NCBI RefSeq assembly: GCF_900114705.1
Contig: NZ_FOTW01000006.1
Coordinates: 364,046-428,045, forward strand
Origin: Rugamonas rubra
Lineage (GTDB): Bacteria; Pseudomonadota; Gammaproteobacteria; Burkholderiales; Burkholderiaceae_D
Direction: 5' to 3'
Length of the DNA: 64,000 nucleotides
The notes under the pieces were generated by a model. The model saw only the letters and a list, made by a program, of their open reading frames with translations. It was not told the DNA's origin and made no database searches. The translations under genes were made by a program, and so were the position numbers. The stretch's first letter is position 1. Each line of letters opens with the position of its first letter. Shown here in pieces: positions 40,343 through 48,847 of this stretch.

Positions 40343-41440
40343 CTAGTGGACCGGCTCGGCGAAGCGCGCCGCGATGGCCATGAACTCCTCCTCCACGGTG
40401 AGCATGGCGTCGACCACGTCGGGGTCGAAGTGCTCGCCGCTGCCCTGGCGGATCAGCTCGAGCGCCGTCTCGTGGGTGAAGGCGGGCTTGTAGACGCGCT
40501 TGGAGATCAGCGCGTCGTAGACGTCGGCCACCGCCATCAGCCGCGCCGAGATGGGGATGGCGTCGCCGCTCAGGCCCTGCGGATAGCCCGAGCCGTCGAA
40601 CTTCTCCTGGTGCGAGTAGGCGATCTCGCGGGCGTAGCGCAGGAAGGTGTTGCTGTGGCCGAGGTGCTGCTCGACGCCGGCGATGGCGTCGCGGCCGTAC
40701 ACCGTGTGCAGCTTCATGACGGCGAACTCCTCGTCGCTGAGGCGGCCCGGCTTGAGCAGGATGGCGTCGGGGATGGCCACCTTGCCGATGTCGTGCAGCG
40801 GCGCGGCCTTGTACAGCAGCGCGATGTTGGCGTCGCTGAGCTCCCCGGCGAAGCGGCGCTGCCCCTGCAGCTGGCGCGCCAGCGCGGCGACGTAGTGCTG
40901 CACCCGGCGGATGTGGTTGGCCGTCTCGTAGTCGCGCGTCTCGGCCAGCGAGGCCATGGCCCAGACCACCGCGTCGAGCGTCTGCCCCAGCTCGCGCGTG
41001 CGCTCCTCGACCAGGTGCTCGAGCAGCGTGCCCTGGTGGCGCAGCAGGCGGCGCGCCTGGGCCAGCTCGAGCTGGCCGGCGACGCGCGCCCGCAGCGTCT
41101 CGGCCAGCAGCGGGCGGCGGATCACGTCGGCGGCGCCGGCGGCGAAGCTGGCGCGCTCGGCGTCCTCCTGGCCGGCGGCGTGCAGCACCAGCAGCGGGAT
41201 GGCGGCGGTGTCCGGGCTGGCCTTGAGCTGGCGGCACAGCGCGGCGCCGTCGGCGCCGGCCGGGCCGGCGTCGAGCAGCGCCAGGTCGGGCCGGGGCAGC
41301 TGGCCGGCCAGGCGCAGGCCGTCGGCGCCGTTGTCGGCCAGGCGCACGTCGTAGCGCTCCTGCAACAGCGCGCCCAGCCGCACCAGTTGTTCGGGCAGCG
41401 GGTCGACGATCAGGATCAAGGCCTTGCTGGGGGGATTCAT
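40343..41440 (-). CDS. Response regulator with HD-GYP phosphodiesterase domain
   Basis: This 365-residue RpfG-like protein has an N-terminal receiver (about 8-125, phospho-acceptor Asp in LALLDAG), a helical linker, and an HD-GYP domain with HDIGKVAIPD and HQEKFDGSGYPQGLSG. The motif is intact, so it should degrade c-di-GMP. The first acidic pocket reads IVDPLPEQ with one Asp only, slightly weaker than usual. It lies directly upstream of the CHASE-like kinase in the same operon, an obvious cognate pair. The chosen ATG at MNPPSKA follows GGAGAAG. Confidence 0.92.
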   Translation of the reverse strand: MNPPSKALILIVDPLPEQLVRLGALLQERYDVRLADNGADGLRLAGQLPRPDLALLDAGPAGADGAALCRQLKASPDTAAIPLLVLHAAGQEDAERASFAAGAADVIRRPLLAETLRARVAGQLELAQARRLLRHQGTLLEHLVEERTRELGQTLDAVVWAMASLAETRDYETANHIRRVQHYVAALARQLQGQRRFAGELSDANIALLYKAAPLHDIGKVAIPDAILLKPGRLSDEEFAVMKLHTVYGRDAIAGVEQHLGHSNTFLRYAREIAYSHQEKFDGSGYPQGLSGDAIPISARLMAVADVYDALISKRVYKPAFTHETALELIRQGSGEHFDPDVVDAMLTVEEEFMAIAARFAEPVH

Positions 41441-41541
41441 AGACGACTTCTCCGGGCGGTGCGGTGCTGGGCTGTGCGAGTTTCCGACAATCATCATACG
41501 CTAGCGTTCTTGCACGCAAAACATTTTTTCGTGGAAATAGC

Positions 41542-41570
41542 TTGCAACTCAATAGCACGCTACCTATACT
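41542..41570 (+). promoter_or_regulatory. Promoter of ohrR-like gene
   Basis: TTGCAA, a 17-base spacer and TATACT form a near-consensus sigma-70 promoter. A TAGC-AC-GCTA dyad in the spacer is a possible OhrR operator. The predicted transcription start falls at or one base before the ATG at 41578, implying a leaderless mRNA. Confidence 0.7.
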
Positions 41571-41577
41571 GCGGAAA

Positions 41578-42093
41578 ATGAACCCCGCCCAGCCCACGCC
41601 CGCCATGTCCCCCTCGTCCCCAAGCAATCCCGCGCCCGCCCTCGATACCGCCCACCCGCTGCGCCAGGTGCCCCAGCTCGACGGCCAGTTGTGCTTCGCG
41701 CTATATTCGACCTCGCTGGCGATGAGCAAGCTGTACCGCAAGCTGCTGCGCCCGCTGGGCCTGACCTATTCGCAGTACCTGGTGATGATGGTGCTGTGGC
41801 AGCGCGACGGCCTGACCGTGTCCGAGGTCGGCGAGCGCCTGTTCCTCGACTCGGCCACCCTGACGCCGCTGCTCAAGCGCATGGAGGCGGCCGAGCTGAT
41901 CACCCGCGCCCGCGCCGCCAGCGACGAGCGCCAGGTGATCATCTCGCTGAGCGCGCAGGGCGACGCCATGCGCACCGAGGCGGCCAAGCTGCCCGAGGCG
42001 ATCATCGGCGCCACCAAGTGCAGCCTGCCGCAGGTGGTGGCGCTGCGCGAGGAGCTCAACGCGCTGCGCGCCAGCCTGGTGCAGGCGGTCTGA
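41578..42093 (+). CDS. MarR/OhrR-family peroxide-sensing regulator
   Basis: This 171-residue protein is an OhrR homologue. After a ~28-residue Pro/Ser-rich leader it reads [20 protein letters not shown], with the N-terminal redox cysteine, then [18 protein letters not shown] and a winged helix ([20 protein letters not shown], then [10 protein letters not shown]). It would repress its targets until the cysteine is oxidised by organic hydroperoxide. No ohr peroxidase gene is beside it. The start is uncertain: ATG 41578 sits exactly at the predicted transcription start, and ATG 41605 is the alternative. Neither has a Shine-Dalgarno sequence. Confidence 0.88.
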   Translation: MNPAQPTPAMSPSSPSNPAPALDTAHPLRQVPQLDGQLCFALYSTSLAMSKLYRKLLRPLGLTYSQYLVMMVLWQRDGLTVSEVGERLFLDSATLTPLLKRMEAAELITRARAASDERQVIISLSAQGDAMRTEAAKLPEAIIGATKCSLPQVVALREELNALRASLVQAV

Positions 42094-42175
42094 CCGGGCG
42101 CCGCCGCGTGGCGGGCTCGGCAAAGATGGCCGCCGCGTCGTAGAATAGCCGGACCACCCACGCACCCCGGCCACG

Positions 42176-42931
42176 ATGAGCACCTCCGCACCGATCTTCA
42201 CCTCCCCCGACCACGTCAGCGCGGCCCTGCGCGGCGACGGCTACGCGCTGCTGCGCCCGCACGACCTGGCCGCGCTGGCCGGCTGCCCGGCCGCCGCGCT
42301 GGCCGCGCTCGAGCCCAGCTGGGACCAGCTGGCGCCGGACAACTACCTGAAGGACGGCGGCCGCTACCGCCGCCGCCGCCACGCCTGCTTCGTCCAGGAC
42401 GAAACGGGCGCGCTGCGCCAGGTGCCCCACCGCGCCCACTGGCAGCCGCTCGAATACAACGCCCTGCACGGCGGCATGCACCGGCTGTTCGAGCCGGTGC
42501 TGGCCGAGACCGTGGCGCGGCCGGCCTGGAGCGCCCTGCTGGCCGGCGTCGGCGCGCTGTGCACGGCGGCGCGCGGCGGCGCCGCCCGCCCCTGGTACAT
42601 CGAGGCGCACCAGTTCCGCATCGACACCACCGACGGCATCGGCCGGCCCACGCCGGAGGGCGCCCACCGCGACGGCGTCGACTTCGTCGCCGTGCTGCTG
42701 GTCGGCCGCCACGCCATCAAGGGCGGCGAGACGCGCATCTTCGAGGCGGCCGGGCCGAACGGCAAACGCTTCACGCTGAGCGAGCCGTGGAGCCTGTTGT
42801 TGCTCGACGACGCCAGCGTGATCCACGAGTCGACGCCGATCCAGCCGCTCGGCGCGCACGGCCACCGCGACACGCTGGTGCTGACCTACCGCGCCGGCGC
42901 CTTCCAGGGCCAGGACGAGAGCGCGCGCTAG
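42176..42931 (+). CDS. 2OG-Fe dioxygenase family protein (PF10014-like)
   Basis: This 251-residue enzyme matches the bacterial 2OG-Fe dioxygenase family that includes amino acid hydroxylases such as the Bacillus isoleucine dioxygenase. The recognisable segments are [45 protein letters not shown] (His-x-Asp metal site), GGETRIF and the distal metal His in [10 protein letters not shown], followed by the 2-oxoglutarate-binding Arg in [10 protein letters not shown]. It is probably cytoplasmic and hydroxylates a free amino acid or similar substrate. It follows the OhrR gene by 82 bases and may share its transcript. Confidence 0.85.
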   Translation: MSTSAPIFTSPDHVSAALRGDGYALLRPHDLAALAGCPAAALAALEPSWDQLAPDNYLKDGGRYRRRRHACFVQDETGALRQVPHRAHWQPLEYNALHGGMHRLFEPVLAETVARPAWSALLAGVGALCTAARGGAARPWYIEAHQFRIDTTDGIGRPTPEGAHRDGVDFVAVLLVGRHAIKGGETRIFEAAGPNGKRFTLSEPWSLLLLDDASVIHESTPIQPLGAHGHRDTLVLTYRAGAFQGQDESAR

Positions 42932-43061
42932 AATCCGCACGGCAACAAAAACCCACCCGCCGGCGGGCAAATCCGCTATAGTCGGAGAACTCATTGAGCA
43001 AGACGCGGGGGGGTGTTGGCGGCGCACGGCCGCGGCCCGCCGGCTTTCCAGGAGACGGCCC

Positions 43062-44414
43062 GTGGACAGCAGTTACGACATCCGACCCGACGAGATCGAG
43101 ATCCTCATCGTCGAGGACAGCCCGACCCAGGCCGAGCGCCTGCGCCGCCTGCTCCAGTCGATGCGCTACGGCGCCCGGGTGGCCGGCAACGGCCGCCTGG
43201 CGCTCGAGGCGATCCGCGCCCGCCCGCCGCAGCTGGTGCTGTCGGACATCGTCATGCCGGAGATGGACGGCTACGAGCTGTGCCGCTCGATCAAGGCCGA
43301 CGCCGCGCTGCGCCACATCCCGGTGATCCTGGTCACCTCGCTCAACGACCCGAAGGACATCATCCGCGGCATCGAGTGCGGCGCCGACAACTTCATCCGC
43401 AAGCCCTACGCCGAGGACTACCTGCTCAACCGCATCGGCCACATGCTGATGAACCAGAAGCTGCGCCAGGGGCAGAACATGGAGGTCGGCATCGCCCTGG
43501 TGCTGGGCGAGCAGAAGCACTTCATCAACGCCGAGCGCCAGCAGATCCTCGACCTGCTGATCTCCACCTACGAGCAGGCGGTGCAGGTCAACAGCGAGCT
43601 GCAGGCGCGCGAGCGCCAGGTGATCGAACTGAACATGCGGCTGGCCCACCACGCCGGCGAGCTCGAGACCATCAACCGCGAGATCGCCCTGAAGAACCTC
43701 GAGCTGGCCGAGGCCAGCCGGATGAAGTCGGCCTTCATCGCCAACATGTCGCACGAGCTGCGCACCCCGCTCAACGCCATCATCGGCTTCACCGGCGCGC
43801 TGCTGATGAAGCTGCCCGGCCCGCTCACCGTCGAGCAGGACAAGCAGCTCAACACCATCCGCGGCAGCGCCCGCCACCTGCTCTCGCTGATCAACGACAT
43901 CCTCGACGTGGCCCGCATCGAGGCCGGCAAGGTGACCCTGCTGGTCGAGCCGGTGCGCTGCCAGGAGCTGGTGGCCGAGGTGGCCGACACGCTGCGCCCG
44001 CTGGCGGCGCAGAAGGGCCTGGCGCTCGAGGTCGAGCTGGCGGCGCAGCCGATCAGCGTCGACACCGACCGCCGCGCGCTGACCCAGATCCTGATCAACC
44101 TGGCCAACAACGCCATCAAGTTCACCGAGCGCGGCGCGGTGCGCCTGAGCCTGGGCCAGCGCGAGGAGGAGGGCCAGCTGGTCACCGAGTTCGCCGTCGC
44201 CGACAGCGGCGCCGGCATCCGCGAGGAGGACCAGGCCAAGCTGTTCCAGGCCTTCTCCCAGCTCGACTCGACCTCGACCCGGCATGTCGAGGGCGCCGGC
44301 CTGGGCCTGTACCTGTGCCAGAACCTGGCCAACCTGATCGGCGGCACGCTGTTCTTCCGCAGCGACTTCGGCCACGGCAGCACCTTCACCCTGGCGCTCA
44401 AGAGCCGCCACTAG
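43062..44414 (+). CDS. Receiver-histidine kinase hybrid protein
   Basis: This 450-residue cytoplasmic kinase has an N-terminal receiver (phospho-acceptor Asp62 in LVLSDIVMPEMDG), a coiled-coil linker (about 155-220) and a dimerisation segment with His231 (MSHELRTPLNAIIGF). A complete ATPase domain follows (NLANNAIKFTE, ADSGAGI, LFQAFSQLDS, GAGLGLYL). It lacks membrane helices, so input comes through the receiver. The GTG start is supported by AGGAGA; a TATAGT at 42977-42982 may be its -10 box. The next gene is a double-receiver protein 56 bases downstream, the likely phosphotransfer partner. Confidence 0.92.
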   Translation: MDSSYDIRPDEIEILIVEDSPTQAERLRRLLQSMRYGARVAGNGRLALEAIRARPPQLVLSDIVMPEMDGYELCRSIKADAALRHIPVILVTSLNDPKDIIRGIECGADNFIRKPYAEDYLLNRIGHMLMNQKLRQGQNMEVGIALVLGEQKHFINAERQQILDLLISTYEQAVQVNSELQARERQVIELNMRLAHHAGELETINREIALKNLELAEASRMKSAFIANMSHELRTPLNAIIGFTGALLMKLPGPLTVEQDKQLNTIRGSARHLLSLINDILDVARIEAGKVTLLVEPVRCQELVAEVADTLRPLAAQKGLALEVELAAQPISVDTDRRALTQILINLANNAIKFTERGAVRLSLGQREEEGQLVTEFAVADSGAGIREEDQAKLFQAFSQLDSTSTRHVEGAGLGLYLCQNLANLIGGTLFFRSDFGHGSTFTLALKSRH

Positions 44415-44470
44415 GCACTAGGCAAGCGAACACGCGCGCCGGCGCGCCGGCGGGACGAAGGAGCAAGAGC

Positions 44471-45307
44471 ATGGCACGCATCCTGATCATCGAGGACAAC
44501 CAACCCAACCGCGAGCTGTTGGTCTACCTGCTGGCGGCGTTCGGCCACCAGCCGCTGGCGGCGGTCGACGGCGAACAGGGCCTGGCGCTGGCACGCGCCG
44601 AGCGGCCCGACCTGATCCTGTGCGACATCCAACTGCCCGGCCTGGACGGCTACGGCGTGCTGCTGGCCCTGCGCGCCCATCCGGCCACGCGCGCCATCCC
44701 GGTGCTGGCCTCGAGCGCGCTGGCGCCCGGCGAACTGGGCGAGACCACCCGGCTGGCCGGCTTCGACGGCTGCCTGAGCAAGAGCTGCGAGCCGGAGCTG
44801 CTGCTGGCGGCGCTGCAAGCCCACCTGCCGCAGGAGCTGCGCACCGCCGTGCCGGCCGCGCCGGCCGGCACGGCCACGCCGGCCGGTTTGGCGCCGGCCG
44901 TGGCTTCGCCCGCGCCGCCCGCCGGCGCCGCCCGCCTGCTGCTGCTCGACACGGCGCCGCTCAACCACGGCCTGCTGGCCACCATCCTCGGCCATGTCGG
45001 CCACACGCTGACGGTGGTCGACTCCGCCGCCACGGCGGCGGCGGCGCGCGGCCCCTTCGACCTGCTGCTGTGCGACTACGACCCGGTCGACGCCGCCGCC
45101 CGCGGCTTCCTGGCGCCGCTGCTGCGCGCCCACGCCGCGCTGCCGCTGATCGTGCTGCGGCCGGACGCCGGCCAGGGCATCGCGGCGCTGCTGGAGCACC
45201 ATCCGGCGCCGGCACACCTGCTCAACCATCCGCTCGATCCGCCGCTGCTGATCGAGGTGGTCGCCGCCTGCCTGGCGGCCTCCGGCGCCGGCGCGGCGAA
45301 AGAATAA
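44471..45307 (+). CDS. Response regulator with intact and degenerate receiver domains
   Basis: This 278-residue protein carries two receiver-like domains and no DNA-binding or enzymatic output. The first (about 1-122) is complete: IIEDNQPN, Asp52 in LILCDIQLPGLDG, and the Lys region CLSKSC. A Pro/Ala linker (about 127-152) leads to a second domain with LLLLDTAPLNHGLL and LLLCDYDPVDAAARG, where an Asp is kept but the acidic pocket and the conserved Lys are missing. It probably relays or competes for phosphate from the upstream hybrid kinase. AAGGAG precedes the ATG. Confidence 0.88.
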   Translation: MARILIIEDNQPNRELLVYLLAAFGHQPLAAVDGEQGLALARAERPDLILCDIQLPGLDGYGVLLALRAHPATRAIPVLASSALAPGELGETTRLAGFDGCLSKSCEPELLLAALQAHLPQELRTAVPAAPAGTATPAGLAPAVASPAPPAGAARLLLLDTAPLNHGLLATILGHVGHTLTVVDSAATAAAARGPFDLLLCDYDPVDAAARGFLAPLLRAHAALPLIVLRPDAGQGIAALLEHHPAPAHLLNHPLDPPLLIEVVAACLAASGAGAAKE

Positions 45308-45356
45308 GTTTGCAATCCTGCCATCATGGCCGCTTCGTCATAGTAGTTTTACCGTA

Positions 45357-45374
45357 TTGCGGTGCAATATAAAT
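45357..45374 (+). promoter_or_regulatory. WTGCRRYGCAWYATAAAY motif, third copy
   Basis: This reads TTGCGGTGCAATATAAAT, the closest copy to a full TTGC/GCAA dyad with a TATAAA -10-like end. Only a short terminated stretch follows. It lies in the 333-base gap 45308-45640, which holds no protein gene that I can support. Confidence 0.45.
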
Positions 45375-45380
45375 CGGCCT

Positions 45381-45457
45381 ATATTGAACCTGTCTCCTCC
45401 AAACGTTCCCCGAACATTGGATTCAGCCCGCGCCGCAAGGTACGCGGGCATTTTTTT
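45381..45457 (+). ncRNA. Candidate small RNA between motif and terminator
   Basis: If the TATAAA at 45368-45373 is a -10 box, transcription would start near 45381 and end at the strong terminator finishing at 45457, giving a transcript of about 75-80 bases. No ribosome site with a credible frame is present. The terminator may instead simply close the response-regulator operon, so this is tentative. Confidence 0.35.
45426..45457 (+). terminator. Intrinsic terminator
   Basis: GCCCGCG and CGCGGGC arms surround a 10-base loop and are followed by CATTTTTTT. This is the strongest rho-independent terminator seen in the window. Confidence 0.85.
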
Positions 45458-45640
45458 GGGTTCTTCCCCGGCAATCCAAGAAAATCACAAAAAGGCGGGA
45501 TGGAACGATGTCGCCGCCACGGCCGGCAAAACAAACATTAACGCTAAGGTTGCAATCGACAGGACCGGCTATCGTCTTCGACAGTTGCCCGTTGCTTGAA
45601 CGATTGGGTACTGCGCCACCGCTATTGTGGACGGCGACCC

Positions 45641-46975
45641 TCATTTTTGGATCTCCTTCTTTTCTACCAGTTTCCACAACGTCGGGAGTTCGCTTTGAAA
45701 GGTCGGTTGCTCGCGCTTGACGACCTGCCACAGCGTGCGAGGCAACAGCAGCGTGGCCTGATCCATGCCCTCTCCCTTCCGGTAGTACTGGGTACGGCCG
45801 CGGAACACCTTGACCTTGTCGTCGCCGTCAAAACAGCGCCACCAGCCGGTTTGCGGGCAGGCCGTTCCCGCGTAGGCTTGCGTGGCCGGTGGCGGTGGTT
45901 CGGGGACGACGGGCTTGGGAATAGTGGTCGGCCGCACGCGCAGACTCGACAGCATTTTGTCCCACAACTCCAGCACCGCCTTGTCGGAAAGGCTGGCGTT
46001 GAGTTGTTCGCCGGGCCTACCGAAGCCATCAGCCAACTTCAGCATAAGTTCCGGCTTGTAGACGTCATTCCTATCGTAGTTGATCGATTCCCACGTCAAG
46101 CTGTGGCTCTCCACACCGTTGATTTCGCGCACTCGCTCAAGATACTCCTGCCCTTCGATGGCGCCGATATTTCTGACGCGTCGGCGGAGGAGGTGGAAGG
46201 CGCTGGGATTGGCGAGCCTGACGCTGTTTTGCGCGGACCGCTCCAGCAACGGAAGATCGCCTTTCAGGCCGGCCTCGGTGTCGAATGCGATCGAAATGTC
46301 GCGGTGGTCGTTGAAGCCGACAAACATCGTGACTCTTTCGCGCTGCTTGGCTGTCAGCGGTTCGCGGATGATGCCGCGTTCGACGCAAAAGCCAGGCTCG
46401 GATGGAATCTCGCCATCCGCCAATGGTCTGATCTGACTGATGATTTGTGCAAGCTTACTAGTTTGCTCTGGTCCTCGCTCAGTGGCGAAAAGAGAAAAAC
46501 TGACTCCTCCACTGCGAACCAGGGCAAGAATTTCAGCCGACTCAGCAGTGATCTTCTTCTCCCCCTCGTTCCACGTATGCCAATATCGACCAGAGATGAA
46601 GAATTTCCCTGAAAATCCGGCGACGGTGACTGCTTCTATCGTATATCGATTGGGCTCACCATCTTTGCCTTTGGCAATCTTGAGTGCAGCCTCCTTCTCG
46701 TTCATCCAGTCGGTGAACTCTTGATCGGTTTGGTCCGGGATGGAGGAGATATCCCACCCAGACAGGAAGGCTGGCCGGAACGATGTCTCGGCCACTTCCG
46801 GCACATCGATCAGAAACCGTCCGACGCACATTGTCTTCATTTTTTCAAGCATGTGTTTCGCCTCCTCGGAGTGCTGCTTGCCGTTTGCCTTCGTTTCAGC
46901 CCTCACGCTATCGTTGGTAGCTAAGAGCAATAACGCCAGCGCCGTAGTTGATAGATATCGTTGAAGGAATATCAT
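45641..46975 (-). CDS. Tli4-family T6SS immunity protein
   Basis: This 444-residue protein has a signal peptide (about 1-27, STTALALLLLATNDSVRA) and the Tli4-type N-terminal block KMKTMCVGRFLIDVPEVAE. It then has FSGKFFISGRYWHTWNEG and a C-terminal domain ending with CPQTGWWRCFDGDDKVKVF and QATLLLPRTLWQVVK. Tli4 proteins sit in the periplasm and neutralise lipase effectors of type VI secretion. Its ATG overlaps the upstream lipase stop (ATGA), a typical effector-immunity arrangement. GC is clearly lower than in the neighbouring genes, consistent with transfer. No other type VI gene is in the window. Confidence 0.85.
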   Translation of the reverse strand: MIFLQRYLSTTALALLLLATNDSVRAETKANGKQHSEEAKHMLEKMKTMCVGRFLIDVPEVAETSFRPAFLSGWDISSIPDQTDQEFTDWMNEKEAALKIAKGKDGEPNRYTIEAVTVAGFSGKFFISGRYWHTWNEGEKKITAESAEILALVRSGGVSFSLFATERGPEQTSKLAQIISQIRPLADGEIPSEPGFCVERGIIREPLTAKQRERVTMFVGFNDHRDISIAFDTEAGLKGDLPLLERSAQNSVRLANPSAFHLLRRRVRNIGAIEGQEYLERVREINGVESHSLTWESINYDRNDVYKPELMLKLADGFGRPGEQLNASLSDKAVLELWDKMLSSLRVRPTTIPKPVVPEPPPPATQAYAGTACPQTGWWRCFDGDDKVKVFRGRTQYYRKGEGMDQATLLLPRTLWQVVKREQPTFQSELPTLWKLVEKKEIQK

Positions 46976-48594
46976 TTCGCGGCCTGTACGATCTTGACGA
47001 TAAGGTGCTGCGTCAGGTTCAGCATGGCCTCGTCGTTGTAGCAACCTTGGTGGCTGAAGCGCTCTGTGGCGAATGCACCCAAAACCTTCCCGCGAGGCTC
47101 GGCGCCTGACTTGCTTGGCACGGTGCCGTCGCCTTGAGCGTCTGGTGTTGCTAGCTCGAAGTACATGCTTCCCCTGCCATCGACCATAACGCTTCGACCG
47201 CCGGTAAGCGTGTGCCCTATGGTTTTCGCCTTCCGAAGCGCGTCGGCGCCCACCTCGCCCGTTGTAACGTTTGCCGTCCAGCGACATGCTGCGTATGAGG
47301 GGTAGCCGGCGTCGTTGCCGTAAAACGCATAGCTGTTTGGATGGTAGTAAGTGCCGAGCACTGTGGTATGGAACTTTTCGGCCTGACCTATGGCTTGTGT
47401 GATAGCAAGCGTCAGGCCTCCATCCTTGTCGTCATATTTCCCAGCCGGATCGGCAATCGTCGGATCGATCAGTCGGTACCATGACGTCATGTCCCGGTAC
47501 AGGTCGTAGGTATTTCCCATCGGTAGGGATAGGATGTTTTCGACCGCTTGACCGCCGCGTTTGATCGAGACGAACAGCCAGGGTTTTGGATAAAGGTGGT
47601 TCGGCAACAGCTCCAACGCTCCCGGCGAGACCGCCATGACCGGGGTGGTCGCTTCAGTGGAATTGCCGGCTATCTCTGAGAAATAGCGGAGTCCGCCCTT
47701 TTCAGTGCCGCAGGCTATGCGGCGATAGGACAGTGGCGCGCCCAGCGTCGGCATCACGCCATGCACGATGCCGACAATACTGTCCGGTATCTTGCGGGCG
47801 CAGGCGCGCGCCACCAGCCCCCCCATCGAGTGGGTGACCAGAATGACCTGTTTGCAGGTGTGCTTGCAAGCGGTCCAGTAGCGTAAAATTTCCTCGATGC
47901 GTGTTTTGAGATGATCTGCGGACTGTTCGTTCGATTCGAGCCAGTTGTAGCCGAAGGCGTAGACGGGGTACTGGTAGTGGGCAAGCTTCTCCAGTTCCTG
48001 CTTCGTCAAGGGGGCCATGTCGGGCGCGTTCCAACGCTTGCGGTCGAAGCGGTTGATCGCCGACCAGTGCTCCCTGAAGGTCTGTTTCCCGCTGTGGTCA
48101 TCGATGAATGTCGAATTCAAGTGCCGTTCCAAGGTGTATAGCAAGAGTCCGTAGCTCATCGAATGGATCTCGCCCCACTTACGGTCGCGCATGTGGCTTT
48201 CATTGATGCCGAACCGCTGGGCGTCCTCGTAGACAGGAACATGGCCACTGTCGTCGACTTCCAGCGTGGCTGCATCAAGCATCTGTTGACGCTGTCCAGG
48301 TTTGTAGTTTACCCATGTGGCAGCCTGGTTTTGCAGTTCAGGTAGATTGTTGGGCGGGCGCCAGACCGGCGCTCCCGCTTTGACCTCCTTGTTCTGCGGC
48401 CGCGACGGGTTGGTCGTGGCGCGCAGATTGCTCCCCATCACACCCGGCACGACGATGACGGGAATCACGAATTGGATGGAGTCCGCGACCGCGCCGATGA
48501 TCTTGCAGCTCTTGGGCGTGGTCATGCTCTTGGTGCGCAGGGTGCCGTCGCTGTCCACGGTGGGATTGGGCAGGCGCCGCGTCGGTTCACTCAT
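46972..48594 (-). CDS. Lipase-like (Tle-type) T6SS effector candidate
   Basis: This 540-residue alpha/beta hydrolase is of LCAT/PGAP1-like type. It has IPVIVVPGVMGSNLR near residue 45, nucleophile Ser256 in VTHSMGGLVARACA (Thr replaces the first Gly of GxSxG), DGGLTLA and DGTVPSKSG regions that could supply the acid, and a late His in ERFSHQGCYND. There is no signal peptide, as expected for an effector loaded directly by the type VI apparatus. It would attack phospholipids of rival cells. The downstream overlapping Tli4 gene is its immunity partner. No VgrG, PAAR or adaptor gene is adjacent, so its delivery route is unknown. Confidence 0.8.
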   Translation of the reverse strand: MSEPTRRLPNPTVDSDGTLRTKSMTTPKSCKIIGAVADSIQFVIPVIVVPGVMGSNLRATTNPSRPQNKEVKAGAPVWRPPNNLPELQNQAATWVNYKPGQRQQMLDAATLEVDDSGHVPVYEDAQRFGINESHMRDRKWGEIHSMSYGLLLYTLERHLNSTFIDDHSGKQTFREHWSAINRFDRKRWNAPDMAPLTKQELEKLAHYQYPVYAFGYNWLESNEQSADHLKTRIEEILRYWTACKHTCKQVILVTHSMGGLVARACARKIPDSIVGIVHGVMPTLGAPLSYRRIACGTEKGGLRYFSEIAGNSTEATTPVMAVSPGALELLPNHLYPKPWLFVSIKRGGQAVENILSLPMGNTYDLYRDMTSWYRLIDPTIADPAGKYDDKDGGLTLAITQAIGQAEKFHTTVLGTYYHPNSYAFYGNDAGYPSYAACRWTANVTTGEVGADALRKAKTIGHTLTGGRSVMVDGRGSMYFELATPDAQGDGTVPSKSGAEPRGKVLGAFATERFSHQGCYNDEAMLNLTQHLIVKIVQAAK

Positions 48595-48794
48595 AAGGAA
48601 TGTCTCCGTGGTGTGTTCATGCGGAATGGCTAGGGACGCATGTGGTGCGGTACTTTCCCGAGCCGTGAATCATCGACAAGTATTTGCGACGATCCCAAAG
48701 CGGCACTTGCGACAAATCACGAAATACTCACACAACAGCAAGCGCGGCCTGCCCGAGAGTTGGTTTGCGGCAAGCATCTTTCCATGCACAAGTT

Positions 48795-48824
48795 AAACAA
48801 ACGATTTACTTATACCGTTTGTTT
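48795..48824. promoter_or_regulatory. Probable TetR operator
   Basis: AAACAAACG and CGTTTGTTT form perfect 9-base arms around a 12-base AT-rich spacer. The dyad lies 24 bases before the TetR-type start in the 253-base gap after the divergent lipase gene, and probably overlaps the promoter of the efflux operon. Confidence 0.75.
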
Positions 48825-48847
48825 GAGATATGTGTTTAAATCCCCGC

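Noticed and set aside
43021..45307. Single long fused frame across the hybrid kinase and response regulator genes
   Set aside because: The first 1.4 kb of that frame is out of phase with the kinase motifs; only the part from the ATG at 44471 with AAGGAG encodes a receiver protein.
45357..45599. Short plus-strand frame beginning in the third 18-base motif
   Set aside because: It would start inside the promoter-like motif, run through a strong terminator hairpin, and has no ribosome site or family resemblance.
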